Source: an uncultured Saprospiraceae bacterium (GTDB lineage: Bacteria; Bacteroidota; Bacteroidia; Chitinophagales; Saprospiraceae). Taken from it: DNA of 64,000 nucleotides. The stretch lies in NCBI GenBank assembly GCA_937926205.1, contig CALEYL010000072.1, forward strand, positions 1-64,000, given 5' to 3'. Shown piece after piece: positions 50,846 through 58,515 of the stretch; the stretch's first letter is position 1, and every line of letters starts with the position of its first letter. Both the position numbers and the translations under genes were made by a program. Under the pieces are notes generated by a model. It did not search any database. It was not told the origin of the DNA and saw only the letters and a program-made list of their open reading frames with translations.

Positions 50846-51423
50846 ATTTTAAAGAGTTGATTTCTGTTTCTCTGGTTCTTTTTTCAGTTATAGACATTCT
50901 GGGTTCTATCCCCATCATCATTAATTTAAAACGCAAAGGCATCAAAATCGAGGCAGGAAAAGCTTCCCTGATCTCGCTTTTACTGATGACCTTGTTTTTG
51001 TATGCAGGGGGAGCTTTGCTGAAGCTCTTTGGTGTGGACATCCAGTCTTTTGCAGTAGCCGGCGCGATTATTCTGTTTTTAATGGGTATGGAAATGGTCC
51101 TCGGCATCCGCATTTTTCACGATAGTCCGGACACGAGTAAAGGGACCATTGTTCCGGTGGCTTTTCCGCTTATTGCCGGGGCAGGTACCATGACGACCAT
51201 TATTGCACTCAAAGCAAAATACGAGGTGGTCAACATCCAGATTGGGATTGTACTCAACATCCTTTTTGTGTTTCTGGTGCTGCGTTCTTCGGATTGGATT
51301 GGCAACCGGCTGGGAGAAAATGGGGCCAATGTGCTGCGAAAAGTATTCGGCATTATCCTGCTGGCAATGGCCATTAAGCTGTTTAAAGACAATTTCCGGC
51401 TGGCAGTAGTTACGCAGGGATGA
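50839..51423 (+). CDS. MarC-family membrane protein
   Basis: A 194-residue membrane protein with six predicted segments. The ATG at 50839 gives the usual MVNFKELISVSLVLFSVIDI start; an upstream ATG would deepen the overlap with the transporter. Family motifs are SVIDILGSIPIII, ILFLMGMEMVLG and PVAFPLIAGAGTMTTII. MarC-type proteins were once linked to multiple antibiotic resistance, but their function remains unknown. Confidence 0.88.
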   Translation: MVNFKELISVSLVLFSVIDILGSIPIIINLKRKGIKIEAGKASLISLLLMTLFLYAGGALLKLFGVDIQSFAVAGAIILFLMGMEMVLGIRIFHDSPDTSKGTIVPVAFPLIAGAGTMTTIIALKAKYEVVNIQIGIVLNILFVFLVLRSSDWIGNRLGENGANVLRKVFGIILLAMAIKLFKDNFRLAVVTQG

Positions 51424-51429
51424 TGGGAA

Positions 51430-52170
51430 TTACGCCGATTCCTCGCTGATTTTACCAAAACGTCTTTCGCGGTGCTGATAATTCACAATAGCCTCGTGAA
51501 GATGTTCTTTTCGAAAATCAGGCCAGAAAATATCGGTAAACAACAGCTCAGAATAAGCAGCCTGCCAAAGTAGGAAATTGCTGAGCCTCGTTTCCCCGCT
51601 GGTTCGGATAAGCAGTTCCGGATCGGGGATTCCCCGGGTAGTAAGCGACTGAGAAAAAAGGGTTTCATCAATATCTTCCGGCTCTATTTCGTGTTGCTGC
51701 GCCAGGGAAGCCAGTTTGCGGGCCGCTTCCAAAATTTCCCATTTTGAACTGTAATTCAGCGCAAGCACGAGGGTCATCCTGGTGTTTTTGCTGGTTCGCT
51801 CAATGCCATCAAGCAAGGCTCTGTAAGTGCTGGGGGGTAATTTGGAAATATCGCCAATGGCCTGCAGGCGAATGTTGTTTTTGTTGAGGGTATCTACTTC
51901 TTTGTGCAGGGTATCTACCAAAAGGTGCATCAGTGCAGTCACTTCGGTACGTGGCCGACCCCAGTTTTCTGTCGAAAAAGCGTATAGTGTCAGGTATTCA
52001 ACCCCCAGCTCGGCAGCTGCTTCCGTCGTTTCCCGAACAGCGAGCACGCCATTTCTATGGCCAAAAACGCGCGGCCTTCCGTGCTGTTTGGCCCAACGCC
52101 CGTTGCCATCCATAATGATTGCAATGTGCCGGGGCAGTTTCCCCATATCAATTTGAGCTTTCCAGTCCAT
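51430..52170 (-). CDS. uppS: Isoprenyl transferase (undecaprenyl diphosphate synthase)
   Basis: The cis-prenyltransferase that makes the C55 lipid carrier for peptidoglycan. The 246-residue protein has the catalytic Asp in AIIMDGNGRWAKQHG, the substrate-binding LTLYAFSTENWGRP, and RTSGETRLSNFLLWQAAYSE. Length and motif order are standard. In many Bacteroidota bamA follows this gene; here it converges with MarC instead. Confidence 0.96.
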   Translation of the reverse strand: MDWKAQIDMGKLPRHIAIIMDGNGRWAKQHGRPRVFGHRNGVLAVRETTEAAAELGVEYLTLYAFSTENWGRPRTEVTALMHLLVDTLHKEVDTLNKNNIRLQAIGDISKLPPSTYRALLDGIERTSKNTRMTLVLALNYSSKWEILEAARKLASLAQQHEIEPEDIDETLFSQSLTTRGIPDPELLIRTSGETRLSNFLLWQAAYSELLFTDIFWPDFRKEHLHEAIVNYQHRERRFGKISEESA

Positions 52171-52191
52171 GCGTTTTTTTCAAAAGAACAG

Positions 52192-52199
52192 CAAAGTTA
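52192..52199 (-). promoter_or_regulatory. Minus-7 box TAACTTTG for uppS
   Basis: On the minus strand TAACTTTG fits TAnnTTTG and ends 21 bp before the ATG at 52170. Confidence 0.45.
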
Positions 52200-52287
52200 A
52201 GAAGGACCTTGGATTTTTTCTCTGAAATCAAGGAGTTATGCAATCCGGGAATTGTGACTATATTTATCCTCGCTCAATTCTAAACTT

Positions 52288-53076
52288 ATGGAACGCAATA
52301 CTTCGGGCATCATTGCCTCTCGTTTTCGCCTCGACGGCAAAGTTGCCATTGTTACCGGCGCCAGTAAAGGCATCGGCGCAGCCATTGCGCGCGGACTTGC
52401 CGAGTTTGGCGCTAAAGTCGTCGTCAGCAGCCGCAGGCAGGAAGCGGTTGATGAAGTGGCTGCCGAACTCCGTGCTGCCGGCCTGGACGCCATTGGCATC
52501 GCCTGCCATGTCGGCGACCCTGAGCAGTTGGATAACCTCGTCAGGCAGACCATCGCCATTTGTGGCGGTATCGACATTCTTGTGAACAACGCCGCAATCA
52601 ACCCGGTTTTTGCCACATTAGACAGTGCGAATTCGGCGCTTTTTGACAAAATCATGGCAGTCAACGTACGTGCGCCTTTCGAACTTAGCAATCTGGTCTA
52701 TCCTCATATGCAAACAAGAGGCGGAGGCAGCATCATTCACATTAGTTCGGTAGAAGGGTTAAAACCCGATTTTGGCCTAGGTCTTTACAGTGTGAGTAAA
52801 GCGGCACTGATCATGTTGGCTCAAAATCAGGCCAAAGAATGGGGCCGCGAAAAAGTGCGCGTCAATGTGATCTGCCCCGGTCTTGTGAAAACCAAATTCA
52901 GCGCGGCACTCTGGCAAAATGAAGCCATCCTCGAAAAAATGGAAGGCCACCTGCCTTTGGGCCGAATGGCTGTGCCGGAAGAAATGGCAGGTCTGGCTGT
53001 TTTTCTCGCTTCGGAAGCTGCTTCCTATTGTACGGGCGGGGTGTATACGGCCGATGGGGGGCATATGCTGGGGTAA
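52288..53076 (+). CDS. SDR-family NAD(P)-dependent oxidoreductase
   Basis: A 262-residue short-chain dehydrogenase. The cofactor loop is VTGASKGIGAAIA, the structural motif NNAAI is near residue 100, and the catalytic set is Ser in HISSVEG and Tyr/Lys in YSVSK. An Arg pair after the second strand (SSRRQEA) suggests NADP(H). It resembles glucose 1-dehydrogenase/3-ketoacyl reductase-type enzymes (ending CTGGVYTADGGHMLG), but the substrate cannot be fixed. Confidence 0.92.
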   Translation: MERNTSGIIASRFRLDGKVAIVTGASKGIGAAIARGLAEFGAKVVVSSRRQEAVDEVAAELRAAGLDAIGIACHVGDPEQLDNLVRQTIAICGGIDILVNNAAINPVFATLDSANSALFDKIMAVNVRAPFELSNLVYPHMQTRGGGSIIHISSVEGLKPDFGLGLYSVSKAALIMLAQNQAKEWGREKVRVNVICPGLVKTKFSAALWQNEAILEKMEGHLPLGRMAVPEEMAGLAVFLASEAASYCTGGVYTADGGHMLG

Positions 53077-53429
53077 GAAATAATATGAGTCATGCGATCA
53101 GGGGCTATTCCGGGCTGTTTCTCTTCTGTACTTCCTTGTTCGATACTCAAAAGAAAATAGAACCGCAGAACAGGTGAATATCGAATTTCCAATGTCGAAG
53201 TGGGGCAGAACCGCTCACTTCTGCGGTTCCTTGTTCGATATTCCTTATTCGATATTCAAAAGAAAATAGAACAACAATGCAGCACATTTATAATCCGGTT
53301 AGCACTTAGGCAAAGGATTACTATTTGGACAAGGATGTAAAAACGTTCTTTTTTGCCAAATCGGAGTATGATTAAAACACCGTTCTAAAAGCAGGCAACC
53401 CAATGGAATGGGAAAAGGTCTCACCGGTA
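53077..53429. repeat. Intergenic region with short repeats
   Basis: No gene is visible. A unit like TTCGATAYTCAAAAGAAAAT followed by AGAAC occurs near 53139 and again near 53248. Between them AACCGCAGAA (53161-53170) and TTCTGCGGTT (53219-53228) form an inverted repeat. Such iterated TCGATATTC text is frequent in Bacteroidota intergenic DNA. Confidence 0.5.
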
Positions 53430-54095
53430 TCAGAACTTCTGAACAAAAAGATTCTGGCTCACTTTTTTAGACAAAATCTGCTCTCCGGAATCCTCCAGCA
53501 AAACACGCAAAGATTCGTCGTAATCAAAGCGCTCGGCAATGCGGAGCTGGGTGCCTAATTTTAGTCCGATGCGGTCGAGGTACTGCAAAAATGCCGGCGA
53601 ATGGTCATTTACACCAACCACGGCGCCTGCTTCGTTGGGAAGCAGGGAAGACAAAAAGACCTGTTTTCTGAAAGTGAAATTGCCCTTGGCATCCGGAATC
53701 GGGTCGCCGTGTGGATCGAATTTAGGCCGCCCCAGATAATCATCAAGGCGTTCCACCAATTCCGGCGACTGAATGTGTTCCAACTGTTCGGCCATTTCGT
53801 GTACCTCATCCCACGAAAAACGCAGCTTTTCCAGCAAAAAAACTTCCCATAGCCGGTGTTTTCTGATCAGGCCGGTTGCGAGCTTGTTCCCTTTTTCCGT
53901 AAGGGCTACCCCTTTGTATTTTTCATAGTGTATGAGTCCTTTTTCGGCCAGCCTGCGCAACATGTCTGTAACAGAAGCGGCACTGGTACTCATTTCTCCG
54001 GCGATGGCGTTGGTACTGGCTGGTTTATCTTCTTTTTCAGAAAGCTTAAAAATGGCTTTCAGATAATTTTCTTCTGTTTGCGAAAAATTTTCCAT
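53430..54095 (-). CDS. MntR/DtxR-family metal-dependent regulator
   Basis: A 221-residue repressor that senses Mn2+ or Fe2+. The N-terminal winged helix covers about 1-65 (NYLKAIFKLSEKEDKPASTN, STSAASVTDMLRRLAEKGLI). The metal and dimer domain is about 66-140 (RKHRLWEVFLLEKLRFSWDE, with HEMAEQLEHI). A C-terminal FeoA-like SH3 domain follows (GAVVGVNDHSPAFLQYLDRI). A 28-bp palindrome 30 bp upstream is the likely operator for self-control. No manganese transporter gene is beside it. Confidence 0.9.
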   Translation of the reverse strand: MENFSQTEENYLKAIFKLSEKEDKPASTNAIAGEMSTSAASVTDMLRRLAEKGLIHYEKYKGVALTEKGNKLATGLIRKHRLWEVFLLEKLRFSWDEVHEMAEQLEHIQSPELVERLDDYLGRPKFDPHGDPIPDAKGNFTFRKQVFLSSLLPNEAGAVVGVNDHSPAFLQYLDRIGLKLGTQLRIAERFDYDESLRVLLEDSGEQILSKKVSQNLFVQKF

Positions 54096-54124
54096 ACAGG
54101 TTTAAGGCTTTATCAGGCAAATAT

Positions 54125-54152
54125 ATTATTTTTAGATTAGTCTAAAAATAAT
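54125..54152. promoter_or_regulatory. MntR-like operator palindrome
   Basis: ATTATTTTTAGA (54125-54136) and TCTAAAAATAAT (54141-54152) form a perfect 12-bp palindrome around TTAG. The core TTTAGA-N4-TCTAAA resembles operators of the MntR/SirR branch of the DtxR family. It lies 30 bp upstream of the regulator gene and 84 bp before the ion-channel ATG on the other strand. Confidence 0.7.
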
Positions 54153-54235
54153 TTTTAATAAAATTAATACTTCTTGCAAAACAATCATCCACTTTCAGAT
54201 GACATACATTAAATTAGCAGGCTAAATGGAAATGA

Positions 54236-55063
54236 ATGAAGACCAAAAACATGCGCATCAAAGAAAGATTACACGAGATTATCTTCGAAGCCGATACCTG
54301 GGAGGGCAAATTGTTTGACCTCATCCTCATGGTACTTATTTTATTGAGTACCATAGTGGTTATATTAGAAAGTGTAGAATGGATTCACTTGAAATTTGGC
54401 CATGCATTTTATGTGATTGAGTGGGTGGTTACGGTCATTTTTACGCTGGAATTTTTTGCCAGACTCTATAGCATAAAGCGTCCCGGGAAGTATGTGTTCA
54501 GTTTTTTTGGCATGGTAGACCTCCTGTCAATCCTGCCAGCTTATATTAGTTGGTTTGTTCCGGGAGCGCATTCTTTGATCGCGATCAGGGTCATGCGACT
54601 CATTCGTGTATTCCGGGTACTTAAACTGGGGTATTTCCTCAAGGAAGGGTTTACTATCATCCGTGCCCTGCGTGCCAGCCGGGCTAAAATCACGGTTTTT
54701 TTAACCTTTATTCTGTTATCTGTAACCGTAATCGGTGCAGTCATGTATATGGTGGAAGGTGGCGTAAACAGCAACTTTTCAAGCATTCCCAAAAGCATTT
54801 ATTGGGCCATTGTGACCCTCACTACCGTTGGGTATGGGGACATCACGCCAATTACGGGCTTTGGGCAGTTTCTTTCTGCTTTGGTTATGATTATGGGTTA
54901 TGCCGTCATTGCCGTTCCTACCGGCATCGTATCTTCTGAGTTGATTCAGGCAAGCAGTAAAATCTCAACCAATACCAGAGCATGCCCAATTTGTGCAAGA
55001 GAAGGGCACGACGACAATGCGGATTATTGTAAATATTGTGGTGGCGAACTGCGCATAGACTAA
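54236..55063 (+). CDS. Voltage-gated potassium channel with C-terminal zinc ribbon
   Basis: A 275-residue six-helix ion channel. The S4 voltage sensor has regularly spaced Arg/Lys (RVMRLIRVFRVLKLGYFLK), and the pore has the K+ filter in TLTTVGYGDITP. After the last helix the protein ends in a small zinc-ribbon (CPIC near residue 250, then YCKYCGGELRID). The start at 54236 is chosen for its position; another ATG overlaps in a different frame at 54232. The ribbon may sense metal, which fits the divergent MntR-like gene, but that is speculation. Confidence 0.92.
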   Translation: MKTKNMRIKERLHEIIFEADTWEGKLFDLILMVLILLSTIVVILESVEWIHLKFGHAFYVIEWVVTVIFTLEFFARLYSIKRPGKYVFSFFGMVDLLSILPAYISWFVPGAHSLIAIRVMRLIRVFRVLKLGYFLKEGFTIIRALRASRAKITVFLTFILLSVTVIGAVMYMVEGGVNSNFSSIPKSIYWAIVTLTTVGYGDITPITGFGQFLSALVMIMGYAVIAVPTGIVSSELIQASSKISTNTRACPICAREGHDDNADYCKYCGGELRID

Positions 55064-55482
55064 GTTCCCCTGACGCGCGCAGTGGCCAGCAGGCGGCGCA
55101 TGCTGTACCGGCCACTGCCATTTACCAGCACCATCAGCACGCCGCCCGTAATGGCGATGTTTTTCATGAAGTGAATGGAGTTGATCCGATGCAATTCAGG
55201 CGTAGGGTCGTTCCAGAATGAATGAACAATAAAAGTTACAGGGACCCAATACAAAAGCAATAACAATGCTCCAAAACTTGCCCGATAACCCAATAACATC
55301 ATCGATCCACCCATGATGAGTAAGGTAATGGCGCCTACCAACAGTAAATCCTGCCGCCAGGTAAGTCCGTAGGATGTCATGATTACTTTGGTTTTATCGT
55401 AAAACTTGATGGAGTCATATGCTTCATACAAAAAAGGAAAGGAAAGAAATACCCGTCCCAATAAATCCATGATGTCTTTCAT
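55060..55482 (-). CDS. DoxX-family membrane protein
   Basis: A 140-residue membrane protein with four predicted helices. I use the ATG at 55482 (MKDIMDLLGRVFLSFPFLYE), since the longer frame lacks the family start. Motifs RVFLSFPFLYEAYDSIKF, GSMMLLGYRASFGALLLLLY and FMKNIAITGGVLMVLVNG match DoxX. Its role is unclear; related proteins have been linked to redox control. It overlaps the end of the channel gene by 4 bp tail to tail. Confidence 0.85.
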   Translation of the reverse strand: MKDIMDLLGRVFLSFPFLYEAYDSIKFYDKTKVIMTSYGLTWRQDLLLVGAITLLIMGGSMMLLGYRASFGALLLLLYWVPVTFIVHSFWNDPTPELHRINSIHFMKNIAITGGVLMVLVNGSGRYSMRRLLATARVRGT

Positions 55483-55673
55483 CTCACCTATATTTTCCGC
55501 AAAATAAGAAAAATTAACGCGATTTGAGCCATCCTTTTTGCATGGTTGCATGGCTGGATTGGTTGAATTTTTGGAATCATCCGACCAGAAAGCAGGAAGA
55601 CTTCACCCTAAAAGCAACCCTTCCATCCTTTTTCCTTATTTTTACCCGTCGCAAAACAAGCGACCAGTTTATT

Positions 55674-56627
55674 ATGATGTTGTTTTGCGTTTATAAAACG
55701 GATATTGGATTGCTAACAGCCTACGGGGAGGAAGAAGTTCGCCACGTAGCCAGGGAAGATGTGGTGTGGATTGATATGCTGAATCCGACACCCGACGACA
55801 AGGTATTTGTAGAAAGTAAATTTCAGGTTGAACTTTTTACCCGCCAGGAAGCCGAGGAAATAGAAAGTAGTTCCAAATTTGCAGAAAGCGCAGCAGAAAT
55901 CAACGCCAACCTGAACTACATTTACCATAAGAATGGCCAGTATGGCGTCGATCCCGTATCTTTTATTCTCAAAAGCAGCCTTCTTATTACCCAGCGGAAC
56001 ATCGAACTGCGTTCTTTTGACGAAGTAGCCCGGTCTTTTCGCACCAACAGGCGCCAACAAGCAAGCGGCCACCATATTTTTCTCATTTTGCTGGAAATGC
56101 GTATTGACATTGAAGCGGATTTTCTGGAAGATCTTTCCAAACAAATCTACTCAACCAGCAAACGGCTGACCATCGAAAAATCGTTGGATGAGGATGTCCT
56201 GATCGAAATCAGCAAGCTTCAGGAGTTGACCATGCTGTTTCGGGAAAGCACCAGTGAAATGCAGCGTTTGATTTCTGCCATTTTGAAAAGCGCCTATTTT
56301 CCCAAAGATGAATATGAAAAAATCCGGATCATGATCAAAGACGTCGGGTCGCTGTTGGAGCATACTGCTTTTAACTTTGAACGGCTCGAGTATTTGCAAA
56401 ATACCTTTCTTGGATTGGTGGACATGGAGCAAAACAGGATCATCAAGATCTTTACCGTTGTGACGGTTTTCTTTATGCCGCCTACCCTTATTGCCAGCCT
56501 CTACGGTATGAACTTCGTTCACATGCCCGAAATTAAATGGCAGGGCGGATATCCGTTTGCGCTTTTGCTGATGGGGCTGTCTTCTGCCTTTACCTTATTC
56601 TATTTCAAAAAACAAAAGTGGTTATAG
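55674..56627 (+). CDS. corA: CorA-family divalent cation transporter
   Basis: A 317-residue channel for Mg2+ (or Co2+/Ni2+). The large cytoplasmic domain fills residues 1-255 and ends in a long helix (TAFNFERLEYLQNTFLGLVD). Two membrane helices follow (IKIFTVVTVFFMPPTLIASL, FALLLMGLSSAFTLFYF) with the selectivity motif YGMNF between them. The ATG at 55674 gives the standard length. Confidence 0.94.
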   Translation: MMLFCVYKTDIGLLTAYGEEEVRHVAREDVVWIDMLNPTPDDKVFVESKFQVELFTRQEAEEIESSSKFAESAAEINANLNYIYHKNGQYGVDPVSFILKSSLLITQRNIELRSFDEVARSFRTNRRQQASGHHIFLILLEMRIDIEADFLEDLSKQIYSTSKRLTIEKSLDEDVLIEISKLQELTMLFRESTSEMQRLISAILKSAYFPKDEYEKIRIMIKDVGSLLEHTAFNFERLEYLQNTFLGLVDMEQNRIIKIFTVVTVFFMPPTLIASLYGMNFVHMPEIKWQGGYPFALLLMGLSSAFTLFYFKKQKWL

Positions 56628-56773
56628 CCTGATTTTTGCCATTTGGAGGCAGATTCAGGGTTGATCCGAAAGTTTTATTATTTGCTTAACACAAAACCAG
56701 GGTTGGTTTTTCGTTAATGCTCCATTTATGAGACATGTTGTGGAAAATCGCTCAAATTCAAAAATTGAAAAGT

Positions 56774-57577
56774 ATGAACAGGATCGCCTTAAAAATGATG
56801 TTTTGGGTACAAGTTGTCGCGATGGGATTAATATTGACGAATTGTGCCAACAGTCAGAGCCTCAATCTTTTTTCTCCTGATTACGATGTGAAGCTTGGCC
56901 AGCAGGTCGCAGCTGAGATTGCCTCTGATCCCAAACAGTTTCCCGTTTTGCCGGAAGCGGGTAATGAAGAGGTTTACCGCTATATCCGGGGGATATCCAA
57001 AAACATCATCAATTCCGGGAAAGTAAAATACCGGGATAAGTTTTCCTGGGAAGTAAAGATCATTAAAGACGATAAAACCCTGAATGCCTTTTGTACGCCC
57101 GGTGGACATATTTATGTTTATACCGGCCTGATCAAATTTCTGGACTCAGAAGACCAACTTGCCGGAGTCATGGGGCACGAAATTGCACATGCCGACCTGC
57201 GCCACTCCACCCGCCAATTGACAAAAGTGTACGGCATCTCCACTTTGCTGGAATTGGTGAGAAAAGACGCCAATCCTTCTACCGTAGAACAAGTTGCATT
57301 AGGATTATTGAATCTTAAATTCAGCCGCAACCATGAAAAGGAAGCCGACAGCCAGTCGGTCGTTTATCTCTGTGGTTCGCAATACCACGCTGACGGGTGC
57401 GCCGGATTTTTTAAAAAAATGCAGGGAAATGGCAGCAATCCGCCTGAATTTCTGAGCACTCACCCTGATCCGGGCAACCGCATAAAAGCGATTGAAAGCA
57501 AAGCAACGGAATTGGGATGTCGCGGCAATCAATCCCGCCAGACTGAATATCAGCGTATTAAGCGATTGCTGGATTAG
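56774..57577 (+). CDS. M48-family metallopeptidase lipoprotein (BepA/LoiP-like)
   Basis: A 267-residue periplasmic zinc protease for quality control of envelope proteins. The ATG at 56774 starts a lipoprotein signal (AMGLILTNCANSQ). The zinc site is MGHEIAHADLRHSTRQL (HExxH) and the third ligand is in NHEKEADSQSVVYL. The region NAFCTPGGHIYVYTGLI is typical of M48B/C. It lacks the TPR domain of BepA. Confidence 0.92.
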   Translation: MNRIALKMMFWVQVVAMGLILTNCANSQSLNLFSPDYDVKLGQQVAAEIASDPKQFPVLPEAGNEEVYRYIRGISKNIINSGKVKYRDKFSWEVKIIKDDKTLNAFCTPGGHIYVYTGLIKFLDSEDQLAGVMGHEIAHADLRHSTRQLTKVYGISTLLELVRKDANPSTVEQVALGLLNLKFSRNHEKEADSQSVVYLCGSQYHADGCAGFFKKMQGNGSNPPEFLSTHPDPGNRIKAIESKATELGCRGNQSRQTEYQRIKRLLD

Positions 57578-57597
57578 AGCTTTCCGGAACAAGCTCT
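57576..57597. terminator. Small convergent hairpin
   Basis: AGAGCTT (57576-57582) pairs with AAGCTCT (57591-57597) around an 8-nt loop, between the convergent M48 and DUF1963 genes. It is short and the T-run is weak. Confidence 0.4.
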
Positions 57598-58391
57598 TAA
57601 TAGCAATCCCAATAGTAGCTTATTTCTGAAAAATCACATTGGCTCAGTTTTTCCGGGCTAATGAAAAACTGAGCAGTTCCCAAATCGCCCCAAAGCAAAC
57701 CTTTATTGGGGTCGGAATCCAATTGAAACAAAAGCTGAAGATCGCTGCCAGCGGGACGAGGATCGTATTGTGCAAAATGCGGGTAACCGCCAACTTTGTG
57801 TCCTCTGCCGCTGGCAAGCCGATTCCACGCTTCGTGCAAAGCCCATTCCGTTGCTCCAAAACGGCTGAAAAAATCTTTTCCCATCAAGGCTTCAAAGCCA
57901 AAATCGCCGGGGGGCATGTATTCAATGTCTTTCTGGTACTCAAAAGCACGCTCTGTTCCAGGTTCTAAAGGAAGATCATCGTATCGATAACTGCGCAAAA
58001 AAGAAAAGTCGGTGGTTAGCGCGTCGGAATTGTGGTGAATTTCGGGGTGGTAAACGACGCGAAACGTTTGTTGCAGGGCAGGATGGTCGGGTTGCTGGCC
58101 GTAGAGGAAATCGTCAAAAATGAAAAATTGCAACATCCCTTTTTCCGGAAGGTCCGGCACAGAAGGCATCTCTTCCAGATTGAGCTGAGCCAGAAACAAC
58201 AATTGTTCGCCCTGGGCATTTACCGGCCAGTCTTTCCCTTTTGGCCACCAGGGTTTGCCGCCCAGTTTTCCCGTCCAGGGGTAGGCGGGCGGCGTTTCTG
58301 ACAGAATAATTTTCACGAAATCTTTCCGGGTAGAAGCGAGTAAATGCTGAAATGGCAGGAGCGCTTCCGGTAAATTCAATGGCAGTTCCAT
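57597..58391 (-). CDS. DUF1963 (YwqG-like) protein
   Basis: A 264-residue cytoplasmic protein of unknown function. I use the ATG at 58391 (MELPLNLPEALLPF); the frame extends upstream without family likeness. Characteristic parts are GGKPWWPKGKDWPVNAQGEQ, LLFLAQLNLEEMP, MLQFFIFDDFLYG, KVGGYPHFAQYDPRP and LLFQLDSDPNKGLLWGDLG. The last resembles the pattern in YwqG proteins where strands hold an acidic cluster. Confidence 0.9.
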   Translation of the reverse strand: MELPLNLPEALLPFQHLLASTRKDFVKIILSETPPAYPWTGKLGGKPWWPKGKDWPVNAQGEQLLFLAQLNLEEMPSVPDLPEKGMLQFFIFDDFLYGQQPDHPALQQTFRVVYHPEIHHNSDALTTDFSFLRSYRYDDLPLEPGTERAFEYQKDIEYMPPGDFGFEALMGKDFFSRFGATEWALHEAWNRLASGRGHKVGGYPHFAQYDPRPAGSDLQLLFQLDSDPNKGLLWGDLGTAQFFISPEKLSQCDFSEISYYWDCY

Positions 58392-58515
58392 GACGCGTGC
58401 TGTTTTGACGAAGCAAGTTAAGATAATCGTGAACATATCCCATCTCTGCCCGTTATGCACTGCGTTATTTCATTCATGAGCGCCTGGCATTAGGGCATTT
58501 ACTATCGGATAAAAT

